Assembly: GCA_041394265.1 (NCBI GenBank)
Contig: JAWKIO010000006.1
Coordinates: 537,414-601,413, forward strand
DNA from: Acidimicrobiales bacterium
GTDB lineage: Bacteria > Actinomycetota > Acidimicrobiia > Acidimicrobiales > SZUA-35
Length of the DNA stretch: 64,000 nucleotides
Reading direction: 5' to 3'
Numbering within the stretch: position 1 is the first letter of the stretch; each line of letters begins with the position of its first letter. Shown here piece after piece: positions 35,510 through 46,300 of this stretch. Made by a program: the position numbers and the translations under genes. The notes below the pieces were generated by a model. That model ran no database searches, was not told the origin of the DNA, and saw only the letters and a list, made by a program, of their open reading frames with translations.

Positions 35510-36478
35510 ATGAAGAAGATTCTCGTAGCCGGCGGTGGCGGGTTCATCGGCGGAAGCCTGGTCAAATCGTTGTTGGCCGATGGCCTCGAGGTACGTTCCG
35601 TCGACGTGAAACCGTTCGGCGAGTGGCATCAAACGCACGCCGAGGCCGAGAACCTGCAGCTCGATCTGATGGATCGGGAGGCATGCGACAAGGCGACCGA
35701 CGGGGTCGACGCGGTCTACAACCTTGCTGCCGACATGGGCGGGATGGGGTTCATCGAGAACAACAAGGCCGCGTGCATGTTGTCCTCGCTGATCACGACT
35801 CACCTCTTGCTGGCGTCACGCGACAACGGCGTCGCCAGGTTGTTCTACAGCTCGTCAGCGTGTGTCTACGCTGCGGGACACCAGATCAGTCCTGAGGTCA
35901 CTGCGCTGCGCGAGTCCGACGCTTACCCCGCCCAGCCCGAAGATGGCTACGGCTGGGAGAAACTCTTCGGCGAGCGCATGTGTCGGCACTTTGCCGAGGA
36001 CTATGGGCTCGAGACCCGTGTCGCCCGCTATCACAATGTCTACGGTCCGCACGGCACCTGGCAGGGCGGACGCGAGAAGGCGCCGGCGGCTATCTGCCGC
36101 AAGATTGCCGCCGCCAAACTGTCAGGCAATCACGTCATCGATGTGTGGGGCGACGGGCTCCAGACCCGGTCATTCATGTACATCGACGATTGTGTCGAAG
36201 GCACTCGGCGTCTGATGGACTCCGACGTCGCCGAACCGATCAACGTGGGATCGAGCGAACTCGTGTCGATCAACGGGCTCGTCGACATCGTCGCCTCCAT
36301 TGCCGGCATCAAAGTCGTTCGCAATCATGATCTCACCGCGCCGCAGGGTGTGCGTGGTCGAAACTCCGACAACACGATGATCCTCGACCGGTTGGGATGG
36401 GAACCCTCCATCACGCTCGAGCAGGGTTTGCGACACACCTACGAGTGGATCGAAGGCCAACTGACGCACGAGGCCTGA
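35510..36478 (+). CDS. GDP-mannose 3,5-epimerase-like NAD-dependent epimerase
   Basis: 322 residues of the extended short-chain dehydrogenase family: GGGGFIGGSLV (NAD-binding glycine motif), NLAADMGGMGFIENNKAA, FYSSSACVYAAG, and the YxxxK pair in GYGWEKLFGERM. The segments AADMGGMGFI and SSACVY are close to plant and bacterial GDP-mannose 3,5-epimerases, in which the Cys acts as an acid/base residue. It would make GDP-L-galactose or GDP-gulose for the polysaccharide. An AAGAAG region precedes the ATG. A related 4-epimerase or dehydratase remains possible. Confidence 0.82.
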   Translation: MKKILVAGGGGFIGGSLVKSLLADGLEVRSVDVKPFGEWHQTHAEAENLQLDLMDREACDKATDGVDAVYNLAADMGGMGFIENNKAACMLSSLITTHLLLASRDNGVARLFYSSSACVYAAGHQISPEVTALRESDAYPAQPEDGYGWEKLFGERMCRHFAEDYGLETRVARYHNVYGPHGTWQGGREKAPAAICRKIAAAKLSGNHVIDVWGDGLQTRSFMYIDDCVEGTRRLMDSDVAEPINVGSSELVSINGLVDIVASIAGIKVVRNHDLTAPQGVRGRNSDNTMILDRLGWEPSITLEQGLRHTYEWIEGQLTHEA

Positions 36479-36991
36479 GGCCCCGAGCTACGCCTGCAGC
36501 GGTCATCGACCGGTCTCGTCGCGAGCCTCGGCCGTCGCGGGCGGTGGACGAGTCGACTTCGGTCTCGTGCACCGCTCTCCACGACGATCGCGGAGCCGTT
36601 GCGTTCCCCACCATTGTCAAGGGCGGCGGTGAGCTTCCTGTTGGGGGTGAGGGCGGGCGGTGTGTCTCGGAGCGGCTCGACGTCTCCGTTCACAGCCGGT
36701 CCGAGGAGTCGGTCCTGGTGTGCGTGGACAGGTGGTCGCGCAGATGCGCCGATCGTTCCGCCGGCACGATCACGTGGCGGCGGAACCATGCAGCGAGGGG
36801 CAGGTCGGTTCCATCACCACGACCACCTCAGTTGCATCGGCGGAGACCGGCACCCAGACCGCCGAGAGCTCCGCCGCGATGGTTCGGAATCGATGCCGTC
36901 TCGACCGGATGCTTCCGGCCCCGCTTCGGTTGCTGCGCACCCGACGAACCGGTGAGGGTCGGCTCGCTCCTCGAAGCGGGTCCTCGACGTC
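36479..36991. other. intergenic region without a supported gene
   Basis: This 513-bp stretch between the convergent epimerase and lipoprotein genes has open frames, but all are Arg/Ser/Pro-rich shadows without ribosome binding sites. No hairpin with a strong stem was noticed. Confidence 0.5.
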
Positions 36992-37561
36992 TTAGAGGTG
37001 GCCCTCGCAGGTGCCGCCGTTGTCGTCGCTGTTCGACTCATCGGGGCACACGGTGTTCTTCCAGATCGCACCGTCGAACGACGTCGACTTCGAGATCAGT
37101 GCATCGGCGAGATTGGCGTCGGTGAAGTTCGCGTTGTCCATCGTGCTGCGCTGGATGACCGCGTCCTTGAACGTACTTCCGCTGAAGTCGGCGCCGGTGA
37201 AGTCCGAGTCGAAGATCAAGGCGTCGGAGAAATCACCCGACGAATAGTCGTCGCCGGGAGAACTGGCAGTCTGGAACACCGCGTCGGAATAGTCCTTGGT
37301 GGGGCTTGGCGGTGGCGTCATCACCGGACGCGGCGTCGTGGTCGACGGCACCGCCTCTTCGACGGTGATCCGAGACGACCCGTCACCCGTCGGCTCCTCG
37401 CCCGCGGCGACGCCCTCGACCCCGGTGACATCCTCGCTGAGCTCGCCTGCAGACGTCACCGTCGTCGCTGCGTCATCGTCGCCGCTTCCGCTGCACCCTG
37501 AGGCCAGTGCGACCATCAGGACCACTACCGCGAACAGACTTTTCTCACGCCTGGTGACCAT
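36992..37561 (-). CDS. pentapeptide-repeat lipoprotein
   Basis: 189 residues. The lipobox LASGC follows a hydrophobic segment (FAVVVLMVA), so the mature protein begins at the lipid-modified Cys. A Thr/Pro/Glu-rich spacer precedes eight or more pentapeptide repeats (DFTGADFSGS, NANFTDANLADA). The C-terminus IWKNTVCPDESNSDDNGGTC-EGHL is nearly the same as in the secreted protein at 33850. The ATG at 37561 is preferred because the signal peptide starts there; GAGAGGAAG lies upstream. Probably a cell-surface protein of unknown binding function. Confidence 0.82.
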   Translation of the reverse strand: MVTRREKSLFAVVVLMVALASGCSGSGDDDAATTVTSAGELSEDVTGVEGVAAGEEPTGDGSSRITVEEAVPSTTTPRPVMTPPPSPTKDYSDAVFQTASSPGDDYSSGDFSDALIFDSDFTGADFSGSTFKDAVIQRSTMDNANFTDANLADALISKSTSFDGAIWKNTVCPDESNSDDNGGTCEGHL

Positions 37562-37792
37562 CGAATCGGCTTCCTCTCCCGCTGGCTCAGCCAACTAGTC
37601 GTAGTCCACATTGTCGCACCGCCGCGACCGTCGTGAACAGGGAGAATGAGCTGAGAAGCCGGAGTCGATCTACCCAGCAACAGAGGGCTCGAGGTCGACT
37701 CGGCCCGTTCGCTCCCATTGACGGTCGGTAAGAACTCAACCAACATCACTGAGCGTGATGGTTCTTGGCGGACGGAAGATGGAGGGATCATC

Positions 37793-40700
37793 GTGAGGAC
37801 AGCTCGTGTGCTGGTGGCGTGGCTCGTGGTGATGCTCACTGCCGCCACCACCGGTACACCCTCGCTCGGAGCGCAAACCGACTTCGCCCCCGAGCCCGAG
37901 TCGGTGGCACTGCGTCATCTCGAGAGCAACGCCAAGCTGTATGGGTTGAGTGGCCAGGATCTCGCCTCGCTGCGAGTCACTGCGCTGCTCGACGTGGCCA
38001 ACGGCGCCGCTACCAACGTGATCATCCAACAGTTCATCGGTGGCGTCGAGGTGCTCCACGCCGTGTCGAACGTCGTTGTGACACGACAGGGCGAGATCGT
38101 GACGGTGGGCGACCGCTTCGTTTCGGTCGACGCGGCCCTCGGCAACGGTCTCGTCGCTCCGGCCGTCAAGGAGAAGGATGCGGTCTCGGCTGCATTGACT
38201 GCACTGGCACTCGAGCCATCGCTGCCCATTGCACCCATCGCGACCGACGGCGCCTCGGCCGGCACGACATCCTTCACGGACGGCGGCGTTGCTGCCGCCC
38301 CCATCGTGGTACGCCCAGCGTTCGTCGCCGTCGAGCGTTCGATCGTGCGGGTGTGGGACGTGGAGGTCCGAGAGGCGAGCTCAGCGCACTGGTGGCGAGT
38401 GCAGATCGATGCCATGTCAGGGGTCGAGGTTGGGCGCATCGACTACGTCGACGAAGAGGGCTACCACGTCTACCCTCCCCCGATCGAGGCTCCCTCCTTC
38501 GCCGTTCCGACACCACCGGGTGACGGAAGGGTCACGGTCGTGGATCCTTTCGATCCGGTCGCTTCTCCCTTCGGCTGGCATGACACCGACGCGGTTGCCG
38601 GACCTGAATCGACGCTCACCATCGGCAACAACGTCAATGCGTTCGCTGATCGAAACGGCGACAACCTTCCCGATGGTGGAAGCCAGCCCGATGGCGGCGC
38701 CGGTCTCACGTTCGCTCCCCCGCTCGACCTGACCCAGCAGCCGCTTGCCTCACGAGATGCCGCCGTGGTCAATCTCTTCTACTGGAACAACCTGCTGCAC
38801 GATGTGCTCTACCGCTACGGATTCGATGAAGCGGCAGGGAACTTCCAAGTCAACAACTACGGCAACGGTGGCATCGGAGGCGATGCGGTTCTGGCCAATG
38901 CACAAGACGGAGCCGACGTGGGCGAGCGGAACAACGCCAAGTTCGCCACGCCGCCCGACGGGGTCTCGCCGGCCATGAGCATGTACCTGTGGAACACGGC
39001 GACACCGATGCTCGACGGCGACCTGGACAACGGCATCATCGTCCATGAGTACGGGCACGGCTTGTCCAATCGGCTCGTCGGCGGGCCGTCCAATACGGCG
39101 TGCCTCGACAATGCCGAGCAGATGGGTGAGGGGTGGAGCGACTACCTCACCCTCATGTTCACGATGTCGCCGGGCGATGTCGGCCCGACCGGGAGAGGCA
39201 TCGGCACCTACGCCCTCGCTCAGCCGACGACCGGTCCCGGTATTCGAGCGTTTCCCTACAGCACCGATCTGGGCGTCGACCCCCGCACCTACGACGACAT
39301 CAAGACGGCCGTCATCCCGCACGGAGTGGGATCGACGTGGACCTCGATGTTGTGGGAGATGACCTGGTCACTCATCGACGAGCACGGTTTCGACCCCGAT
39401 CTCGCCGGTGGCGATGGCGGCAACAACCGTGCGCTGCAACTCGTTGTCGACGGTCTCAAGCTCACGCCGTGCAGTCCGGGCTTCGTCGACGGGCGAAACG
39501 CCATCCTCGATGCGGATCTGATCGTGAGTGGAGGCGCGAATCGTTGCCTCATCTGGAAGGCGTTCGCCAAGCGAGGTCTTGGATTCGGCGCAGTCCAGGG
39601 CTCGACCTCGAGCGTCACCGACGGATCCGAGTCGTTCGATCTCCCGCCATCGTGTCGACCACTGATCCTCACCAAGTCGGCCCCGAGCGAGGTGACGGCG
39701 GGGGCCATCCTCCCCTTCGTCCTGTCGGTCACCAACAACGATGCAGTGGTTCACACCGACATCTCCGTCGTCGATGACATTCCGACGGGCACGAGCCTCT
39801 CCCCCGGCTCATTGACCTGTCCGGCCTCGGTCGATGCCGGGGTGCTCACGTGGGAGCTGGCCAGCCTGGACCCTGGGGTCACCGAGGAGTGCGCCTACTC
39901 GGTCCTTGTCGACCCGGCACCGTCCACCACGACCTTGTTCGGCGACGACTTCGAGGACGACCTCGGATCGTGGATCGTGTCACATGGCGAGGGCTCGATC
40001 GACTGGTCGCTGGTGACGACCGCGGCCCGCAGTGGTGCGACCTCGGCCTTCGCTGCCGACCCAGCCGTTGTCACCGACCAGTACCTCACGCTCGGCAATG
40101 CGGTGCCGATCGAGGCCGCAACACAGTTGTCCTTCTGGCATCGGTATGCGACCGAACAAGACTTCGATGGCGCCGTGGTCGAACTGTCGACCGACGATGG
40201 CGCGACCTGGACCGATGCGGGACCGTTGATGACGACGAATGTCTACAACGGAATCCTCAACAACGTGGTCGCCAATCCACTCGCCGGGCGGCCGGCCTAC
40301 ACCGGCACATCGTCCGGATTCGTGAAGACGGTCGTCGACCTGACCTCGCTGAGCGGCGCGTCGATCAAGGTTCGATTCCGGTTCGCCTCCGACGCTTCGG
40401 TCGGCGCGACCGGCTGGTGGATCGATGACATACATATCGGCGACATCGTCAGCATCGACACCACCGCCACGGCCACGTCTGCCCAGGGCGCGTCCTCGGC
40501 ATCTTCCACGGCGACCACCGTGCTCTCACCTCCGGCGACCCCGCGCTGCAACGGGCTGGAGGTCACGGTCGACCTCGCCGTCGGCCAGCAGCCGACCGAG
40601 GGTGACGACGTCATCTTGGGCTCCCCTGATGCCGACCTCATCGAGGCGCTCGGTGGCGACGACGTCATCTGTGGGGGCGGCGGCGATGACACCGTGGTCG

Positions 40701-41278
40701 GCGGAGACGGCAACGACTGGATCGATGGTGGCAGTGGTGACGACACCATCTTCGGCCAAGACGGGGACGACACGATCACCGGTGGACCGGGGGCCGACCT
40801 CATCAGCGGCAACGCCGGTGCCGACACCCTCAGCGGCAGCGACGGTGCCGACGAGATCTACGGTGGGTCCGGTGCCGACACCATCGACGGAGGTATCGGA
40901 GATGACATTCTCGGTGGCTCCTCCGGCTACGACCTCATCGACGGAGGAGACGACGACGATCTGATCAGCGGCGGCTCCGATGTCGACGGCGCCATCCACG
41001 GCGGCCTCGGCAACGATCTGGTGAACGGAGGCGGGGGTGACGACCTCGACGTCCGGGGCAACGAAGGCGACGATTCGGTCTCGGGCAATGGCGGCAACGA
41101 CATCGTCTTCGGCGACGAAGGCAACGATGCCGTGCGGGGCGGGAACGGCGACGACACCGTCAACGGCGGAGCCGGTGACGACTTCGTTGCGGGAAACCCT
41201 GGTGTCGACATCTGTAACGGCGATGGGGGAACCAACACCATTGCTGCGTCGTGCGAGTTTGCCGACGTCGGCACCTGA
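37793..41278 (+). CDS. secreted M36 (fungalysin-like) metalloprotease with RTX repeats
   Basis: 1161 residues. Signal peptide (VAWLVVMLTAATTGTPSLGA), an FTP/PepSY-like propeptide, then the M36 catalytic domain with HEYGHGLSNRL (zinc ligands His 418 and His 422, catalytic Glu 419) and EGWSDY supplying the third ligand. A DUF11-like Ig domain follows, then a jelly-roll segment (FEDDLGSWIVSHGEGSIDWS), then about 15 GGxGxDxI/L calcium-binding nonapeptides. GTG 37793 is preceded by GGAGGGATCATC. An inverted repeat CATCAC/GTGATG (37744-37760) lies in the leader. It probably digests extracellular protein; the RTX tail would fold on meeting calcium outside the cell. Confidence 0.9.
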   Translation: MRTARVLVAWLVVMLTAATTGTPSLGAQTDFAPEPESVALRHLESNAKLYGLSGQDLASLRVTALLDVANGAATNVIIQQFIGGVEVLHAVSNVVVTRQGEIVTVGDRFVSVDAALGNGLVAPAVKEKDAVSAALTALALEPSLPIAPIATDGASAGTTSFTDGGVAAAPIVVRPAFVAVERSIVRVWDVEVREASSAHWWRVQIDAMSGVEVGRIDYVDEEGYHVYPPPIEAPSFAVPTPPGDGRVTVVDPFDPVASPFGWHDTDAVAGPESTLTIGNNVNAFADRNGDNLPDGGSQPDGGAGLTFAPPLDLTQQPLASRDAAVVNLFYWNNLLHDVLYRYGFDEAAGNFQVNNYGNGGIGGDAVLANAQDGADVGERNNAKFATPPDGVSPAMSMYLWNTATPMLDGDLDNGIIVHEYGHGLSNRLVGGPSNTACLDNAEQMGEGWSDYLTLMFTMSPGDVGPTGRGIGTYALAQPTTGPGIRAFPYSTDLGVDPRTYDDIKTAVIPHGVGSTWTSMLWEMTWSLIDEHGFDPDLAGGDGGNNRALQLVVDGLKLTPCSPGFVDGRNAILDADLIVSGGANRCLIWKAFAKRGLGFGAVQGSTSSVTDGSESFDLPPSCRPLILTKSAPSEVTAGAILPFVLSVTNNDAVVHTDISVVDDIPTGTSLSPGSLTCPASVDAGVLTWELASLDPGVTEECAYSVLVDPAPSTTTLFGDDFEDDLGSWIVSHGEGSIDWSLVTTAARSGATSAFAADPAVVTDQYLTLGNAVPIEAATQLSFWHRYATEQDFDGAVVELSTDDGATWTDAGPLMTTNVYNGILNNVVANPLAGRPAYTGTSSGFVKTVVDLTSLSGASIKVRFRFASDASVGATGWWIDDIHIGDIVSIDTTATATSAQGASSASSTATTVLSPPATPRCNGLEVTVDLAVGQQPTEGDDVILGSPDADLIEALGGDDVICGGGGDDTVVGGDGNDWIDGGSGDDTIFGQDGDDTITGGPGADLISGNAGADTLSGSDGADEIYGGSGADTIDGGIGDDILGGSSGYDLIDGGDDDDLISGGSDVDGAIHGGLGNDLVNGGGGDDLDVRGNEGDDSVSGNGGNDIVFGDEGNDAVRGGNGDDTVNGGAGDDFVAGNPGVDICNGDGGTNTIAASCEFADVGT

Positions 41279-41444
41279 TCCGGCAGGTCGTGTCGACACC
41301 GGCCGCTCGACAAATCCGATGACCGATTCGCGACGAGTGACGACTTTCACGTAGCGTGGTCTCGAGCTGAGGCCCAGAGCGGTGTGCTGCCGGTTGGGTG
41401 CCAGCGTGCGTCGGCGGTCGTGCTGCCGACGTTCAGGAGGGAAC

Positions 41445-43265
41445 ATGCGGAGCTCCGGCCCAGCCGACAGCGTGATGGCAATCGCCGTCCTCGGACCACT
41501 GACAGTCGAGACGTCAGCGCGCCTGTTGGGCCCTCGGGACTTCGGCGGTCACAAACCTCGGGAGATCTTCCAGCTCCTGGTTGCGGCCCGCGGCGCGGTG
41601 GTACACAAGGGCGACCTGAGCGTCGCCCTCTGGCCCGGTGCACGGCCACGCAATGTCGAAGCCACGATCGAGACGTACCTCAGCGTCCTGCGTCGCTCGC
41701 TCACCGACGATCGCGTGCAGGGTCGCGAGCTCATCGCCAACGTGGCGAATGGGTATCGCCTCCACGTGGAACGCTGCGACATCGACATCGACCGATTCGA
41801 CAGGTTGATCCAACAGGCCACGGTCGAACCCACCGATCGCGCCGAGGTGCGTACGCGTCGGCAGGCAGCAAACCTCCCTCGGGGTGCGCTGATGCCCGAG
41901 GTCCGGGCCACCTGGGTCGACGAAACGCGAGATACCTACCACCTACGCGTCGTTCACAATCTCGTTCAGCTCGCGGAAGCTGAACTGCGAATCCGATCGT
42001 TCGTGTCGTCCGCACAGCACGCCGAGGCTGCGCTCCACCTCGAACCGTTCCTCGAGGAGTCGCTGCGGGTCCTGATGCTCGCTCACTATGCGAGCGGGCA
42101 TCAGGGACTCGCTCGAGCCCAGTACGACAAGTTCCGCCATCAACTCGAAACCGAACTCGGACAAGCTCCGACCGCAGGCACCGTCACGCTGATCGAGGCG
42201 ATCGACGCTGGCCAACCCATCGAAGAGCTGATCGGAGCCTGGGTCCCTACGCCCCGCCGGGTACACGCCGCCCTGTCCGACGATCGACCGGGATCCGACC
42301 GCCGACGGGCCAACAACCAGATGCCGTTCGTCGGGCGCGCCTCCGAGCTGGCGCAGGTCGACGCGGTGCTCGAGCAGGGACGCAACGGACACCCCTCGTC
42401 GATCCTGTTGGTCGGAGGTCGCGGGAGCGGCAAGACCGAACTCCTCGATCGGGTGGACGACGCCAACGTCGATCTCATCGGACGGGCGCGCTACCCGCAG
42501 GACCGCTACGACAATCTGCCGTGCGCGCTTCCGCTGCTGGACGCACTCGAGCGACGCGGCTCGGTCGGCCTCGGCCAGCGCTATGTCGACGGCCGCTTCC
42601 TCTGTGCCGACGAACTCGCCATCGACACCCTTGCCGAGATCATCCTCGAGTCGGGCCCGATGGTCTTCATGCTCGATGATCTCGACCAAGCACCGAGACC
42701 GGTCGTGTCAGCCCTCGGTCGACTGGTCGCCGCCCATCCTTATCTTCCGTTGGGGGTTGTCGCCACCAGCTCGAAGCAACCCGAGAACTTCATCCCACCC
42801 GCAGTGAACTTTCGCTTCGACACGGTGCTGGAGCTGAAGCCGCTCACGGCCGACGAGTGCGCGACGCTGGGACCTGAAGGTCCCGAGCTTTGGGCGCTCA
42901 GTGGGGGGCAGCCGGGAACACTCGCCGATCTGTGGCGCTGGCGCGCCGCAGGCGGCGAAGCGATCTCGCCGTCGCTGCGGGCGTCGGTCCTCCACGATCT
43001 ACGGTTTCGCGAACCAGCCGAGGTTGCGATCCTGCAGGCCGTCGCAACCTCCGATGTACCACTGGATGTCGACGAGCTCGCCGCCCTGGTGGCGAGCGAT
43101 GCCTCCGAACCCGGTGACGAGATCGACCAGCTCGTCGCCGCAGGGGTGCTGATGATCGAGCGTGGTCGACTCCACTTCGTCGAACCCATCATCGGCCTGG
43201 TCATCCTCGAGCATTTTCGTTCGCTTCAGCACGGCGCCGGTCGGAGGGGTACAGCCGACCACTGA
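41445..43265 (+). CDS. SARP/AfsR-like transcriptional regulator with BTAD and ATPase domains
   Basis: 606 residues. An OmpR-type winged helix (GGHKPREIFQLLVAARGAVV, then LSVALWPGARPRNVEATIET) joins a bacterial transcriptional activation domain (RDTYHLRVVHNLVQLAEAEL, LMLAHYASGHQGLARAQYDK). An AAA/STAND-type ATPase follows, with Walker A VGGRGSGKTE (Lys 330) and Walker B VFMLDDLDQA. AGGAGGGAAC precedes the ATG. SARP proteins typically activate secondary-metabolite or development genes. Its position between two M36 protease genes suggests control of the secreted enzymes, but the NRPS locus is also a candidate target. Confidence 0.88.
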   Translation: MRSSGPADSVMAIAVLGPLTVETSARLLGPRDFGGHKPREIFQLLVAARGAVVHKGDLSVALWPGARPRNVEATIETYLSVLRRSLTDDRVQGRELIANVANGYRLHVERCDIDIDRFDRLIQQATVEPTDRAEVRTRRQAANLPRGALMPEVRATWVDETRDTYHLRVVHNLVQLAEAELRIRSFVSSAQHAEAALHLEPFLEESLRVLMLAHYASGHQGLARAQYDKFRHQLETELGQAPTAGTVTLIEAIDAGQPIEELIGAWVPTPRRVHAALSDDRPGSDRRRANNQMPFVGRASELAQVDAVLEQGRNGHPSSILLVGGRGSGKTELLDRVDDANVDLIGRARYPQDRYDNLPCALPLLDALERRGSVGLGQRYVDGRFLCADELAIDTLAEIILESGPMVFMLDDLDQAPRPVVSALGRLVAAHPYLPLGVVATSSKQPENFIPPAVNFRFDTVLELKPLTADECATLGPEGPELWALSGGQPGTLADLWRWRAAGGEAISPSLRASVLHDLRFREPAEVAILQAVATSDVPLDVDELAALVASDASEPGDEIDQLVAAGVLMIERGRLHFVEPIIGLVILEHFRSLQHGAGRRGTADH

Positions 43266-43300
43266 CGCTCGGCACCCGTTCCGACGGCCCTCGAGTTCAG

Positions 43301-46300
43301 CTACCCGACGAGTTCGTCGGTACCGGGACCACCGTCGAGCCAGTCCTCGCCGCCGTTGCCGTCGAGTTCGTCGTCGCCTTCGTCACCGAAGATCAAGTCC
43401 ACGCCTGGGCCACCGTCGAGCTCGTCGTCCCCCGCTCCCCCGGCAAGAAGATCTGACCCGCTTCCGCCGTCGATCTTGTCGTCACCGGCTCCACCGCACA
43501 CGATGTCGTTCCCCGCACCGGCGTCGATCTCGTCGTCACCGGGTGTGCCGGCAATGACGTCGTCACCATCGGTTGGTTGTTGGCCTCGAGCAAGATCGAC
43601 CGTCACCTCGTGTCCTTCGCACAGCAGCGGTGCCGGACCAGCTCCCACCACGATCCGCAGGTGATCCTCGACGGGCGAGCTCTCCGCACTCGCCGCCGTG
43701 GCCGTGATCACGACGGCCACCTCGTCGGCCACCCGTAGATCGTCGACGTACCAGCCGTCGGCGCCCACGCTGCCGTCGGACCCGAACCGAAACCGGATGG
43801 AGACGGCTTCGCCCGCGAGGTCACCGAGGTCGAGCGCCGCGGCAACGAAGCCTGACGAATCGCCCGAGAACGCAGGCCGGTTGGCCAGGGGGTTGCTGCC
43901 CCCGGACAACACGGCGTCGTAGCCACCGGTGATGAACCGGGGACCGGCATCGGTCCACGTCGCACCTCCATCGATCGACAGTTCGATCACACCACCGTCG
44001 AAGGGGACCTCGGTCGAATAGCTGTGGGCGAAGCTGGCCACCGTCGCCGATCCGACGATCACGGGTGGCGTCGTCAGCCGCTGATCGCTCACGACGCCGA
44101 CGTCGGCGGCGTAGAACGAGCGGAGGCCACTGTTCGCTGCGACGTCGGTCAGTTGCCAGTCCGCGGCGCCAAGACCGTGATCGATCGTCCATCCATCGAT
44201 CGCAGACTCGAAGTCGTTCTCGTAGCGCACCACGGTGCCCGCCCCGGCGTCGAGCACCACCTGGTACTCGCACGATCGCGGCTGACCCGGCGAGATGCTG
44301 GCGAATGCCCACGTGACGAGATCACCGACCACGACGCCGTCGCAACCGATCGAACCGGGCACGACGGTGGTGCCGGCCGGGATGGTCGAAGACGCGGTGA
44401 CCGACGTCTGGATCTGGCCGGCGTTCGCCGCCACGGTGACCGTGATCGGCAACGTTCCGCCCGGCACCGGTGCACCCGGCGGCACCGAGACAGCGACGGA
44501 CAATGGCGCGCACACCGGTGGGAGGTCGAACGCGGCGACGCCGTCGGTGTGGTCGAGCGGACTCCCCTGGTCGGCTCCGAAGCCGAGCCCGCGCCGTGCG
44601 AACGCCGTCCAGATCAGGCAGGTGTTGTCGCCGCCGTTGTCGAGCTGATCAGCCACGAGCATTGCGTCGCGGAAGTCGACGAATCCAGGGTTGCACGGCT
44701 GGATCTTGAGAGCGTCCACCATCAAGGCCAGCGCCAGTCGATTTCCTCCCGACCCACCGACGAGGTCGGCGTCGAAGCCATGGCGGTCGATCAGGTCCCA
44801 GGTGAGATCCCACAGCGTCGAGGTCATCACTGCCCCGACCTCGTAGGGTGCGGCCGAGCTCGGGAGGTCTGCGTAGGTTCGCCCGTCGACCAGTAGGTCG
44901 GTGCTGTACGGTACGCCGCGAATGCCAGGCCCATCAGGGGGCTGGCCGAGTGCGTAGGTTGCGATCCCCCGTGCATCGGTTCCGCGATCGCCGGCGTCCA
45001 TCGTCAGCACGAGCGCCAGGTAGTCGCTCCAACCTTCACCGGCCTGCTCGTCGTTCTGCAAGCACGACACATTCGACGGTCCGCCGGTGAGTCGGTTGGA
45101 GAGGCCATGCCCGTATTCGTGGAACACGATGGTGTTGTCGAGCGATGACGACCGCGACGGATCGGTTGCGTCGAAGAGGAAGAACTGCATTCGTGCGGGG
45201 AACCCGTCGGGCGGGGTCACGAAGTTGGCGTTGTTGAGCGCACCGCCGTTCTGCGCCTCGGCGCGTACCGGGTCGCCACCGAGGCCCCCGCGCCCGTAGT
45301 TGTTGGTCTGGAAGTTGCCGCTCGCTTCATCGAAGCCGAGCGAATAGAGCACGTCGTGCGCGAGGTTCGCCATCGTGAAGAGCGAGACCACATCGGCATC
45401 GCTCGACGACGCAGGCGGCGCAAACGGATCGAACGCGAACGCAAAGTCGAGCGTGGGGCCGCCGTCGGGTTGGCTGCCCGGGTCGGGTTGGTTGTCGGCA
45501 TCACGATCGGTGTAGGCGATCACGTTGTTGCCGATCGTGGACGTCGACTCGGCCCCCGGCACACCGTCGGTGTCGTGCCAACCGAACGGGGAAGCGATCG
45601 GGTCAGCCGGATTGGTCAGCGTGTCGACCGGACCCCACCCTGGGCCGACGGCCGGAGGAGCAACGACGAGATAGGAGTCGCCGGACACGAGATTGGTGCG
45701 ATCGAGTTCGGCACCCGTCGCTGCGTCGATGCGCAGCTGCCACCAGTGCTCGGCGACCGGGTCGATGATCGTCACCTCCCATGCGAGGCGAAGAGCGCCG
45801 GACGTGCGCGGCTGGAGCACCAGACGTGTGGGAACGTCTTCGTCACCCACTGGAAGTGCCAGGTCTCGATCCTCGGGCGCAACGCCGAGCAGTGCCAGCG
45901 CCGCCGCCTCGGCATCTGCGGCACTCAGGGCCGGCGGTGGGGCCGGCTTGTTGGACGACAGCATCGGGAGGAAGCGGCTCACGGCTCCGACGACCGCGCC
46001 GTCGCTTTCGACGACCACGTTCGCGACCGCCCCGAGAATGGGCACACCACGCAGACGTTGCTGCAGATAGACCACCGAGGTTCCTGCATCGTCGACGGCG
46101 ACGATGTCGCTCACGACGATGTCAGCCACGTCACCGGCGATGAGGTCGAAATCGGCTCGGTGGACCATGAGGTACTCGATGGCGATGTCGGACGCCGGCT
46201 CGAAGCGAGCAGCCCCGACGGGGTCGTCGACGCCGACCTGCGCACGGGCAACGGCGGATGACATGAGCATCGATGCCAGCAGCGCCGGTACCAGCAGCAA

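Noticed and set aside
36397..37125. 242-codon plus-strand frame after the epimerase gene
   Set aside because: Arg/Ser/Pro-rich translation, overlaps the lipoprotein gene antisense, and no ribosome binding site.
37744..37760. Riboswitch in the leader of the first M36 protease gene
   Set aside because: Only a 6-bp inverted repeat was found; no extended conserved structure of a known riboswitch class could be recognised.
40600..41230. DNA repeats taken as a mobile or CRISPR element
   Set aside because: They encode GGxGxDxI/L calcium-binding nonapeptides in frame; the same holds for 43310-43570, 49240-49750 and 50500-51070.
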